Assembly: GCA_037178625.1 (NCBI GenBank)
Contig: CM074145.1
Coordinates: forward strand, 1,984,001 to 2,048,000
Reading direction: 5' to 3'
Source: Skeletonema tropicum
Taxonomy: Eukaryota > Bacillariophyta > Thalassiosirophyceae > Thalassiosirales > Thalassiosiraceae
Length of the DNA: 64,000 nt
The first letter of the stretch is position 1, and each line of letters begins with the position of its first letter. Below are positions 24,356 to 34,063 of this stretch, one piece after another. A program made the position numbers and the translations under genes. Below the pieces are notes generated by a model. The model was given only the letters and a program-made list of their open reading frames with translations. It had not been told where the DNA came from and ran no database searches.

Positions 24356-24472
24356 GGAACGACCATACCACAGTGACAGCACCGCTTCCCGTCTGCTCAG
24401 CGAAGTTAAGCACTGTCGGGCCAGGTTAGTACTACGGTGGGGGACCACGTTGGAATCCCTGGTGTTGTTCTT
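24356..24472 (+). rRNA. 5S rRNA, array copy 9
   Basis: Identical to copy 1. Confidence 0.95.
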
Positions 24473-25217
24473 TTGCTCCTTTTGCCATTCATTTTGGCCC
24501 CTACTTACTCTGTCTACAATACGAAACATTATTGCACTTATATTTACTACCCGCCTTTGTCCTGTTTCTTTTGCTCGGCCTTCCCTCTTGCAGGTTTGGT
24601 GGCCGAATTTTGAGAAGTCGTGATTAAGATAAGAAGCTGGCTGCGTTGTATATATTGTATGTCTCATCGTCCGTCTATCTTCAGTCATCCAGACGTAGAT
24701 GAAAGATGTCAAGAGCTCAACCTGCTGATCCTCGTTTGGCTCCATCTTCATGAGAAGCGTTATCCCCTCTCTCTCAGCTATGTCTGACATGTCGTAGATC
24801 GAAGTTGAAGCCTTCCACACGTCTACTGGTCCACTGCTGGCGCTGCTGAGCCGAGGCCGAGTGCAATGCTCCCCACGAAGAGTTCAATCTGCTGAGACTA
24901 TAATAGGATTGGCTCCAGCTCGATTTCGATTGGAATCCATTCATAGTGAATCTCTGTCTCTGTGTACAATAGTCAGTCCTCTCGCTGAGCTGAGGATGAC
25001 GAGTAATACATAATATACATCATAGAGTGATGTATCTTTTACCTCCGTCTTGGCACCTTGGGTCAAAGATGGCGAGTTTAGTCGAGCGCGAAGCAGTCGA
25101 TATCCTCAAGGGAATGAAATAGAAGAAGTGAACGCAGTTTCAGCGCAAAACAGCAGAGCAACAAAGTAAGTAGATAAAATATGCAGTTTGTAGTGTTTGT
25201 ATGGTCCCGATGCGACA

Positions 25218-25334
25218 GGAACGACCATACCACAGTGACAGCACCGCTTCCCGTCTGCTCAGCGAAGTTAAGCACTGTCGGGCCAGGTTAGTACTACGGT
25301 GGGGGACCACGTTGGAATCCCTGGTGTTGTTCTT
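25218..25334 (+). rRNA. 5S rRNA, array copy 10
   Basis: Identical to copy 1. Confidence 0.95.
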
Positions 25335-26079
25335 TTGCTCCTTTTGCCATTCATTTTGGCCCCTACTTACTCTGTCTACAATACGAAACATTATTGCACT
25401 TATATTTACTACCCGCCTTTGTCCTGTTTCTTTTGCTCGGCCTTCCCTCTTGCAGGTTTGGTGGCCGAATTTTGAGAAGTCGTGATTAAGATAAGAAGCT
25501 GGCTGCGTTGTATATATTGTATGTCTCATCGTCCGTCTATCTTCAGTCATCCAGACGTAGATGAAAGATGTCAAGAGCTCAACCTGCTGATCCTCGTTTG
25601 GCTCCATCTTCATGAGAAGCGTTATCCCCTCTCTCTCAGCTATGTCTGACATGTCGTAGATCGAAGTTGAAGCCTTCCACACGTCTACTGGTCCACTGCT
25701 GGCGCTGCTGAGCCGAGGCCGAGTGCAATGCTCCCCACGAAGAGTTCAATCTGCTGAGACTATAATAGGATTGGCTCCAGCTCGATTTCGATTGGAATCC
25801 ATTCATAGTGAATCTCTGTCTCTGTGTACAATAGTCAGTCCTCTCGCTGAGCTGAGGATGACGAGTAATACATAATATACATCATAGAGTGATGTATCTT
25901 TTACCTCCGTCTTGGCACCTTGGGTCAAAGATGGCGAGTTTAGTCGAGCGCGAAGCAGTCGATATCCTCAAGGGAATGAAATAGAAGAAGTGAACGCAGT
26001 TTCAGCGCAAAACAGCAGAGCAACAAAGTAAGTAGATAAAATATGCAGTTTGTAGTGTTTGTATGGTCCCGATGCGACA

Positions 26080-26196
26080 GGAACGACCATACCACAGTGA
26101 CAGCACCGCTTCCCGTCTGCTCAGCGAAGTTAAGCACTGTCGGGCCAGGTTAGTACTACGGTGGGGGACCACGTTGGAATCCCTGGTGTTGTTCTT
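26080..26196 (+). rRNA. 5S rRNA, array copy 11
   Basis: Identical to copy 1. Confidence 0.95.
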
Positions 26197-26941
26197 TTGC
26201 TCCTTTTGCCATTCATTTTGGCCCCTACTTACTCTGTCTACAATACGAAACATTATTGCACTTATATTTACTACCCGCCTTTGTCCTGTTTCTTTTGCTC
26301 GGCCTTCCCTCTTGCAGGTTTGGTGGCCGAATTTTGAGAAGTCGTGATTAAGATAAGAAGCTGGCTGCGTTGTATATATTGTATGTCTCATCGTCCGTCT
26401 ATCTTCAGTCATCCAGACGTAGATGAAAGATGTCAAGAGCTCAACCTGCTGATCCTCGTTTGGCTCCATCTTCATGAGAAGCGTTATCCCCTCTCTCTCA
26501 GCTATGTCTGACATGTCGTAGATCGAAGTTGAAGCCTTCCACACGTCTACTGGTCCACTGCTGGCGCTGCTGAGCCGAGGCCGAGTGCAATGCTCCCCAC
26601 GAAGAGTTCAATCTGCTGAGACTATAATAGGATTGGCTCCAGCTCGATTTCGATTGGAATCCATTCATAGTGAATCTCTGTCTCTGTGTACAATAGTCAG
26701 TCCTCTCGCTGAGCTGAGGATGACGAGTAATACATAATATACATCATAGAGTGATGTATCTTTTACCTCCGTCTTGGCACCTTGGGTCAAAGATGGCGAG
26801 TTTAGTCGAGCGCGAAGCAGTCGATATCCTCAAGGGAATGAAATAGAAGAAGTGAACGCAGTTTCAGCGCAAAACAGCAGAGCAACAAAGTAAGTAGATA
26901 AAATATGCAGTTTGTAGTGTTTGTATGGTCCCGATGCGACA

Positions 26942-27058
26942 GGAACGACCATACCACAGTGACAGCACCGCTTCCCGTCTGCTCAGCGAAGTTAAGCACT
27001 GTCGGGCCAGGTTAGTACTACGGTGGGGGACCACGTTGGAATCCCTGGTGTTGTTCTT
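26942..27058 (+). rRNA. 5S rRNA, array copy 12
   Basis: Identical to copy 1; last unit with the common upstream flank gtagtgtttg. Confidence 0.95.
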
Positions 27059-27803
27059 TTGCTCCTTTTGCCATTCATTTTGGCCCCTACTTACTCTGTC
27101 TACAATACGAAACATTATTGCACTTATATTTACTACCCGCCTTTGTCCTGTTTCTTTTGCTCGGCCTTCCCTCTTGCAGGTTTGGTGGCCGAATTTTGAG
27201 AAGTCGTGATTAAGATAAGAAGCTGGCTGCGTTGTATATATTGTATGTCTCATCGTCCGTCTATCTTCAGTCATCCAGACGTAGATGAAAGATGTCAAGA
27301 GCTCAACCTGCTGATCCTCGTTTGGCTCCATCTTCATGAGAAGCGTTATCCCCTCTCTCTCAGCTATGTCTGACATGTCGTAGATCGAAGTTGAAGCCTT
27401 CCACACGTCTACTGGTCCACTGCTGGCGCTGCTGAGCCGAGGCCGAGTGCAATGCTCCCCACGAAGAGTTCAATCTGCTGAGACTATAATAGGATTGGCT
27501 CCAGCTCGATTTCGATTGGAATCCATTCATAGTGAATCTCTGTCTCTGTGTACAATAGTCAGTCCTCTCGCTGAGCTGAGGATGACGAGTAATACATAAT
27601 ATACATCATAGAGTGATGTATCTTTTACCTCCGTCTTGGCACCTTGGGTCAAAGATGGCGAGTTTAGTCGAGCGCGAAGCAGTCGATATCCTCAAGGGAA
27701 TGAAATAGAAGAAGTGAACGCAGTTTCAGCGCAAAACAGCAGAGCAACAAAGTAAGTAGATAAAATATGCAGTTTGTACTGTTTGTATGGTCCCGATGCG
27801 ACA

Positions 27804-27920
27804 GGAACGACCATACCACAGTGACAGCACCGCTTCCCGTCTGCTCAGCGAAGTTAAGCACTGTCGGGCCAGGTTAGTACTACGGTGGGGGACCACGTTG
27901 GAATCCCTGGTGTTGTTCTT
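27804..27920 (+). rRNA. 5S rRNA, array copy 13
   Basis: Coding sequence as copy 1. The upstream flank reads gtactgtttg (G to C), a variant shared with copies 14 and 15. Confidence 0.95.
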
Positions 27921-28665
27921 TTGCTCCTTTTGCCATTCATTTTGGCCCCTACTTACTCTGTCTACAATACGAAACATTATTGCACTTATATTTACTACCC
28001 GCCTTTGTCCTGTTTCTTTTGCTCGGCCTTCCCTCTTGCAGGTTTGGTGGCCGAATTTTGAGAAGTCGTGATTAAGATAAGAAGCTGGCTGCGTTGTATA
28101 TATTGTATGTCTCATCGTCCGTCTATCTTCAGTCATCCAGACGTAGATGAAAGATGTCAAGAGCTCAACCTGCTGATCCTCGTTTGGCTCCATCTTCATG
28201 AGAAGCGTTATCCCCTCTCTCTCAGCTATGTCTGACATGTCGTAGATCGAAGTTGAAGCCTTCCACACGTCTACTGGTCCACTGCTGGCGCTGCTGAGCC
28301 GAGGCCGAGTGCAATGCTCCCCACGAAGAGTTCAATCTGCTGAGACTATAATAGGATTGGCTCCAGCTCGATTTCGATTGGAATCCATTCATAGTGAATC
28401 TCTGTCTCTGTGTACAATAGTCAGTCCTCTCGCTGAGCTGAGGATGACGAGTAATACATAATATACATCATAGAGTGATGTATCTTTTACCTCCGTCTTG
28501 GCACCTTGGGTCAAAGATGGCGAGTTTAGTCGAGCGCGAAGCAGTCGATATCCTCAAGGGAATGAAATAGAAGAAGTGAACGCAGTTTCAGCGCAAAACA
28601 GCAGAGCAACAAAGTAAGTAGATAAAATATGCAGTTTGTACTGTTTGTATGGTCCCGATGCGACA

Positions 28666-28782
28666 GGAACGACCATACCACAGTGACAGCACCGCTTCCC
28701 GTCTGCTCAGCGAAGTTAAGCACTGTCGGGCCAGGTTAGTACTACGGTGGGGGACCACGTTGGAATCCCTGGTGTTGTTCTT
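28666..28782 (+). rRNA. 5S rRNA, array copy 14
   Basis: Last complete gene of the array; carries the same upstream G to C variant. Confidence 0.95.
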
Positions 28783-29527
28783 TTGCTCCTTTTGCCATTC
28801 ATTTTGGCCCCTACTTACTCTGTCTACAATACGAAACATTATTGCACTTATATTTACTACCCGCCTTTGTCCTGTTTCTTTTGCTCGGCCTTCCCTCTTG
28901 CAGGTTTGGTGGCCGAATTTTGAGAAGTCGTGATTAAGATAAGAAGCTGGCTGCGTTGTATATATTGTATGTCTCATCGTCCGTCTATCTTCAGTCATCC
29001 AGACGTAGATGAAAGATGTCAAGAGCTCAACCTGCTGATCCTCGTTTGGCTCCATCTTCATGAGAAGCGTTATCCCCTCTCTCTCAGCTATGTCTGACAT
29101 GTCGTAGATCGAAGTTGAAGCCTTCCACACGTCTACTGGTCCACTGCTGGCGCTGCTGAGCCGAGGCCGAGTGCAATGCTCCCCACGAAGAGTTCAATCT
29201 GCTGAGACTATAATAGGATTGGCTCCAGCTCGATTTCGATTGGAATCCATTCATAGTGAATCTCTGTCTCTGTGTACAATAGTCAGTCCTCTCGCTGAGC
29301 TGAGGATGACGAGTAATACATAATATACATCATAGAGTGATGTATCTTTTACCTCCGTCTTGGCACCTTGGGTCAAAGATGGCGAGTTTAGTCGAGCGCG
29401 AAGCAGTCGATATCCTCAAGGGAATGAAATAGAAGAAGTGAACGCAGTTTCAGCGCAAAACAGCAGAGCAACAAAGTAAGTAGATAAAATATGCAGTTTG
29501 TACTGTTTGTATGGTCCCGATGCGACA

Positions 29528-29543
29528 GGAACGACCATACCAC
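29528..29543 (+). pseudogene. Truncated 5S rRNA start (copy 15) at the array edge
   Basis: Only the first 16 or so nucleotides (ggaacgaccataccac) remain before the sequence changes to unrelated DNA (cggtaagaattttg). The promoter elements are missing, so it cannot make 5S rRNA. Confidence 0.9.
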
Positions 29544-30381
29544 CGGTAAGAATTTTGAAGACCTTTGCTTGACTAGCAATTCATCTTTTTCTAACCAACT
29601 CTTTTTGTTCGCGATTCTGTAACATTTCGTTCTGCAGCAAAAAACAAGTGCAGTCAAGATCGAGACTTTTTCTGTTACCACTAAGTTTGTCTGCCAGAAG
29701 CACGAACCTTTGTTTACGACAATCTGTGAGTTTGGAGACGAAGCAGAAGCAGATGGAATCTGTCAAAGACAGGGACAGAACTGTGGAAAGGGTGGTAGAA
29801 AGTGCTATTTTGCTGAATGTTCTGATGCTGATGGTGAGATGGAATCCAGCGGATAAAAGGATAAGGTAAACAAGATTAGGTAGAAGTTGGTACACAAGTC
29901 TGAGTTTTCAAGGGGGTTGATGAAGTAGTTGACGTCACCAACTTACACATACACGATGCACAGTTATTAACAGTTATGATAGGAGATAAATTAATCTGTA
30001 GCTCAGTTTTTGCGCCCATTTGGGTTTGGGCGCTGCAAAAATCGATTTTGGCTTTCTTGAGATGGGCTCCTAATTTGGGTGCAAAATTTGCTTGGTGGTG
30101 TTCAGCATCACTATGCAATACCCTCCCAACTTTTCATACAAGTACAAGCTTCGTTTGTGTTGCAGCAGCAGCAACAGTAACAAGTAATATGGTAATGGCT
30201 GTATGATAAAAGTATCATGTTAATGTAACAATCACACATTCACAAGTCGATTTATGGATATGACTGGGTGGACGTTGGACGATGGAGAGGAAGATTGACA
30301 AGCTATAGGTTATCTGTATCTGTATTGGTATCTGTGGCTGCATTTGTAGTTGTTAGTTGTATTGCTCTCATGTTGTCCGTC
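29544..30381. other. Array right flank, mostly featureless
   Basis: Apart from the possible Cys-rich exon at 29638-29856 I see no gene. The small ORFs on both strands are unsupported. Confidence 0.4.
29638..29856 (+). CDS. Possible orphan exon encoding a Cys-rich fragment
   Basis: A 72-codon frame opens right after a splice-acceptor-like ttctgcag and ends at a TAA. It reads KTSAVKIETFSVTTKFVCQK near its start and then ICEFGDEAEADGICQRQGQNCGKGGRKCYFAEC. The six cysteines in the second half suggest a small disulfide-rich secreted domain. No upstream exon or start codon can be joined, because the 5S array abuts it only 95 bp upstream. It is probably a gene cut off by the array. Family unknown. 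Confidence 0.25.
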   Translation, partial: QKTSAVKIETFSVTTKFVCQKHEPLFTTICEFGDEAEADGICQRQGQNCGKGGRKCYFAECSDADGEMESSG

Positions 30382-30571
30382 TTTTTGCACCGATGAGACA
30401 CTATCCCAAGGCAGGGCCACTCTTATTTACATTCCATTCTGATTCCTAATACAAGGAGTTTCTCTAGAGAACCATGTGACCCACAAAGAAAGTCCCATTC
30501 GAAAGGTCGAGCGGTAGGCTTATTGCTTATTTGTTGGTTGTTTGCACAGCGCAATCGCAATAGCAACAAGT
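30382..30571. repeat. tRNA-bearing segment, copy A, left part
   Basis: Matches 41172-41351 of copy B with scattered differences (for example cttatttacattccattctg shared). It is cut off by a 1.69-kb insertion immediately after CAACAAGT; the homology resumes at 32265. Confidence 0.85.
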
Positions 30572-30880
30572 CTCAAGTTGAGAATTATCTGTCATAAGAC
30601 CGTCAAACAAAATCGAGTTAATCTAAGCAGACATCCAGACGGGAACACGGATCGAAGCAGATCGTGGACTGGTGAGGTGCGAGCGAAGTACCGGAAAACG
30701 AAGGCAGCGTTGAGACGTCTGATTCTATCTTAAGCCGGACACGAAGCACGGAGGCTTTGCTGTTGTGCGTCCTACTCGACTATCGAAGTATTGACGTAGT
30801 ATAGTGTGCCAATGGCAGCGGTTGTATTGCAACGTAGTTATTACTATTTCATTTTATTCTTCTTATTGTGAGCGCCATGG

Positions 30881-31360
30881 TCATCTGGATTTAGTATCTT
30901 TTCTGCTGAACCGACGATCGCGGAAGATTCGACGTTCAACGTGCATTAGATAAATGGGATGATTCCCATCAATTGGGATATGAGTATCTTCATATCCATA
31001 AGCATAAGTAGTGTACCATTCATAAACATACTGGTACAATTGCGGTTGCGCACACATACTTTCTGCGAGCTTCCTGCGTAACGTAACACTCCCCTGCCAA
31101 TCGAATATCGTATTCCAGGCTCCCCATCCCCACTTCAACAAGTAATTGACAATATCAAAGAACACCTGAGCAGTAAACTTCTTATTGTGTGAAGTTGTTT
31201 CCATAATGGTCGGCATTTCCAGTAGCTCTTGATAATCATTGATCTTTCCCGTAGGTGTAGTGTATTGTGCGAGTAGTTCTTCATCGTTAGTATTGGGTAG
31301 ATGTAGATCGACGATAGGAAATGTGGATGATAACGCGTTGTGATTGTTGTGATTGTTCAC
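30881..31360 (-). CDS. Hypothetical protein, paralogous to the neighbouring fragment
   Basis: A 159-aa frame. Residues 100-140 (LAESMCAQPQLYQYVYEWY, then YEDTHIPIDGNHPIYL) match the start of the fragment encoded at 32264-31461, so two paralogues lay in tandem. The segments before this region (VDLHLPNTNDEELLAQYTTP and VFFDIVNYLLKWGWGAWNTI) have no family I recognise. It lies wholly within the 1.69-kb insertion. It may be one exon of a longer captured gene. Confidence 0.45.
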   Translation of the reverse strand: MNNHNNHNALSSTFPIVDLHLPNTNDEELLAQYTTPTGKINDYQELLEMPTIMETTSHNKKFTAQVFFDIVNYLLKWGWGAWNTIFDWQGSVTLRRKLAESMCAQPQLYQYVYEWYTTYAYGYEDTHIPIDGNHPIYLMHVERRIFRDRRFSRKDTKSR

Positions 31361-31460
31361 GAAGGGCCTATTGCCGTTTGTAACTAGAACTTCAAGTTGG
31401 ATGTGTTCACTCGAGACTTGGTGTTGAAGTTGGTCGTGAAATTGAGGTTGGTCGTATCCA

Positions 31461-32264
31461 TCAAAAATGCGAACGCAAAATCGATGAAGAAGTATCCATC
31501 AAAGCGCCGAGTAATAATATTTGATCTCGAACAGCATCTAACGATGATCTCGTGGTAATATGCATGATCTCGTGGTAATATGCAAAGTTGCGTGATGCAT
31601 AAAGGAGTTCTTGAATAGCTAGGCGTTTCCTACACTCCCCATATTTCAAACTGAGATGATGAAGTTCGCAACTCACGAGACCAGGAAGAAGATTCGAATT
31701 GACTTGATTGTGTAGAACGTAGATACGATGCATGACGTGCAATAATCATAGCACAAGTGTCACTGCTGATACTTACCGAAATAGTATCCTTTCCAATCAG
31801 CGAGATGATATCATATCCAACTTGAGAACACAAGATTGCGGCAAAGTTCTCATCTCCGAATTGAGCCCGATTAGTATTTTCTACCATGGCAACGCCAAGC
31901 AAAGCAAGCAAGATGTAGGATTCGCATGAGGAAGTATCTTCCGACGGACGAATAACATGGTGAAGTTGAGTGGATGATGTTTCCCCATATTCCTCAGAAG
32001 TAAGCATGTCTAGATGTCGATCCATGAGAATAAGATTGGTGATGCTGTTGCGAAGCAAGATGTGATGCTGTCGATGGTCTTGAGTGATATGTTCTGCTGA
32101 ACCGACAATCGCGGAAGATTTTGAATGCGTTAGATAAATGGGACAATTCCCATCAATCGGGATATGAGTATCTTCATATCCATAAGTATTGTACCATTCA
32201 TAAACATACTGGTACGATTGCGGTTGCGCACACATACTTTCTGCGAGCTTCCTGTGTAACGTAA
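31461..32264 (-). pseudogene. 5'-truncated hypothetical gene with a probable intron
   Basis: The frame enters at the insertion edge (RKLAESMCAQPQSYQYVYEWY) and continues through ALLGVAMVENTNRAQFGDEN to SLIGKDTIS near 31782. A GT-AG intron there would join it to INSNLLPGLVSCELHHLSL and end at 31461. The central part faintly recalls armadillo-type helices, but I do not claim the family. The start is lost at the insertion boundary, so it is probably not a working gene. Confidence 0.4.
31544..31583. repeat. Two-copy 20-bp tandem repeat
   Basis: atgatctcgtggtaatatgc is repeated exactly twice, inside the gene fragment. Confidence 0.9.
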
Positions 32265-32901
32265 CAACAAGTATGAAGGTTGATACTTACTGAACTTGAT
32301 CGATTGATGGAGCGAGGTCGATACGTACTACTTGCCTTGCTAATAACTTCCTTGATTGTGGTTACATATATAGGTACTTGTGATGTAGTCAAAGAGTGAA
32401 AAGTGCAGAAGTAATGCTGACGAAGTGACACACATGGTAATGAGTTCTTGTATGTGTCATATATTGATTTGTGGACGAATTGAAGTACTTATTTAAGTTT
32501 ACAATGTGGGAAGGATAGGATGGATCTGTACTGTCAGTAGCCACGGTGATCACTGTGGACCATATCTGATTTTGCGGTAGTCTGCATGGCTCCATGGACG
32601 GTGATATCTCTAGCTTGGCTTGGGCTTGGCTGTTCATGGTGACTTATTTGCAACATCATTCGGAAGGTGGAAGTGGAAGTTCCTCCCATGTGAGAATGAT
32701 AAATCCATAAAAGGTAGGATAAGCTCGCCGCGTTACGTATTCACACTTACAAAGCAGAGATGATGATGGAAAGTTTCTCTCTAGAGTATATTCGAATGAC
32801 TATGGTAGCCTTCAATGAGACGATTAATTAATGCACAAGACTGAAGCTCGCCTCAAGCAAATTTTTTTCTAAATATCTGACCCGACGACAGACAGACGTA
32901 A

Positions 32902-32973
32902 GGGGCTGTGGCACAGTGGTAGCGCGTCCGCTTTGCATGCGGAAAGTCCGGGGTTCGACTCCCCGCAGCTCCA
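32902..32973 (+). tRNA. tRNA-Ala (anticodon TGC)
   Basis: A full cloverleaf: acceptor GGGGCTG/CAGCTCC with the alanine identity pair G3:U70; D-arm GCAC-AGTGGTA-GCGC; anticodon stem TCCGC/GCGGA around loop TTTGCAT; T-arm CGGGG-TTCGACT-CCCCG; discriminator A. No intron and no encoded CCA. There is no T-run before the next tRNA 5 nt downstream. Confidence 0.96.
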
Positions 32974-32978
32974 TTCCT

Positions 32979-33060
32979 GCATTCGTGTCCGAGCGGTCCA
33001 AGGAGCTCGACTCAAGTTCGAGTGTGTTCGCACTCGTGGGTTCAAATCCCACCGAATGCA
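32979..33060 (+). tRNA. tRNA-Leu (anticodon CAA)
   Basis: Acceptor GCATTCG/CGAATGC; anticodon stem CTCGA/TCGAG around CTCAAGT; long class II variable arm (GTG-TTCG-CAC); T-arm GTGGG-TTCAAAT-CCCAC; discriminator A. Directly downstream is a T-rich Pol III stop. It probably shares a transcript with the alanine tRNA. Confidence 0.95.
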
Positions 33061-33074
33061 TTATTTTTATTTTT
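33061..33074 (+). terminator. Pol III terminator after the Ala-Leu tRNA pair
   Basis: Two runs of five Ts (ttatttttattttt) follow tRNA-Leu at once. None separates the two tRNAs. Confidence 0.8.
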
Positions 33075-33605
33075 CGTGCATGATACAGCGCACATGTCAT
33101 TTTGGTGCTTAATGCAGCGCACATGTTGTCAATGTTGTCGTCATTGTAATTTGACCACGCGCACCTACTGGCCTTTTGATAGGTACCATAGGGGTTCACC
33201 GTCTATCCATCCAGACGTCTTTAGTGCCATCAATTTTTGCAATTCATAGAAATGGTACGTTTCATATCGTCAATATGGCACACAACGAAATCACTCCAGC
33301 CACAAGTTAAGCCAAGTCCATCGTTTTGCAATGTGATTGTGATGAAACTTACTCCCTAAAGTGCACTTCTACTTCTATCTTCTGCCTTTTATATTTAGCT
33401 ACAGCCACATGCATCTTTTGCTGTTTTGCCCGCTGTAGCCTAAACCTAAACCTAAAAAATAAAAAATGTAGTTCTCGTTAGGTGGCCATCGCTGTCATGC
33501 TTGGAAAGCCCCACAAGCGCCGCGCGTGGAGGAGAAGGAGGCTCCGCGCGCTTGGAAAAAACGAATCCATCTATCACTTGAGCCGGAGGTAACTTTTACG
33601 CAACC

Positions 33606-34063
33606 TTAAGGCGCCGCGGTCGCTCGCTTAACGGTACTGCTTTTTTGACGAAAAATACACCTCCACCATGGCGCTCATCTAGCTAACTATCCGACACTCA
33701 TAGCTATGAATTTAATGCCTCCGGGAGTCTCACTGTTATTAATTATATTAGCCCCCCGCCCCTGCTAATTGCTGCCGCCGTCTATCGCCAGCAAGCTATC
33801 GTGCATTTATATATTTTGCATAATTTATATATAATTATATATAAATTATGCAAAATATATAAACGCACGATAGCTTGCTGGCGATAGATGCCGGTAGCGA
33901 TTACCAGGGGCGGGGGGCTAATATAATTAATAACGGTGAGACTCCCAGAGGCATTACATTCATAGCTACGAGTGTCGGATAGTTAGCTAGATGAGCGCCA
34001 TGGTGGAGGTGTCATTTTTCGTGGTCAAAAAATTTTAGCGATCAAGCGACCGCGGCGCCTTAA
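33606..34063. repeat. 458-bp near-perfect palindrome (foldback element)
   Basis: Two arms of about 229 bp are centred between 33834 and 33835. Outer ends read ttaaggcgccgcggtcgct and its complement; the centre is tatataattatata. Arms differ at only scattered positions plus a few small indels near the outside (for example the cggtactgc region). There is no spacer and no ORF. It could be a foldback or MITE-like element, or an inverted duplication. A transcript would form a very long hairpin. Confidence 0.93.

Larger units (their letters stand above)
17166..29543 (+). repeat. Tandem 5S rDNA array, 14 complete units plus a partial one
   Basis: Head-to-tail units recur every 862 bp, except 863 once and 861 once. 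Each contains one plus-strand 5S gene of about 117 bp and a 745-bp spacer. Units appear almost identical throughout. The visible differences are an extra G near 20317, a missing A near 23764, and G to C about 24 bp before the 5S gene in the last three units. The left edge (17166-17235) is diverged and shortened relative to the interior spacer, as expected for an array margin. The right edge stops inside a 5S gene at 29543. Open frames of 65, 94 and 180 codons recur in every unit but overlap the rRNA gene and are by-products. Confidence 0.97.
30572..32264. mobile_element. 1.69-kb insertion flanked by an 8-bp target duplication
   Basis: CAACAAGT stands at 30564-30571 and again at 32265-32272. 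The unoccupied site is seen once in copy B at 41344-41351. No terminal inverted repeat or transposase is evident. The interior carries minus-strand gene fragments, with about 180 bp present twice (30898-31087 and 32090-32264). The 8-bp duplication fits hAT-like or similar cut-and-paste insertion, but the class is undetermined. Confidence 0.65.
32265..33465. repeat. tRNA-bearing segment, copy A, right part
   Basis: Resumes homology to copy B (41344 to about 42510), including both tRNA genes and their Pol III stop. The copies differ by substitutions and short indels mainly outside the tRNAs. The copy ends near a short cctaaa repeat (33437-33455). Confidence 0.85.

Noticed and set aside
17382..28933. 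Open frames of 65, 94 and 180 codons repeated in every array unit
   Set aside because: They overlap the 5S gene on both strands and repeat only because the units are identical; frame breaks in single units (after copies 4 and 8) show no protein constraint.
17166..29543. CRISPR-like array
   Set aside because: The 862-bp units are fully homogeneous with a eukaryotic 5S gene; there are no short repeats with variable spacers.
33437..33455. Telomere-like cctaaa repeats
   Set aside because: Only two to three units, at the edge of a duplicated segment, and not the array length or context of a telomere.
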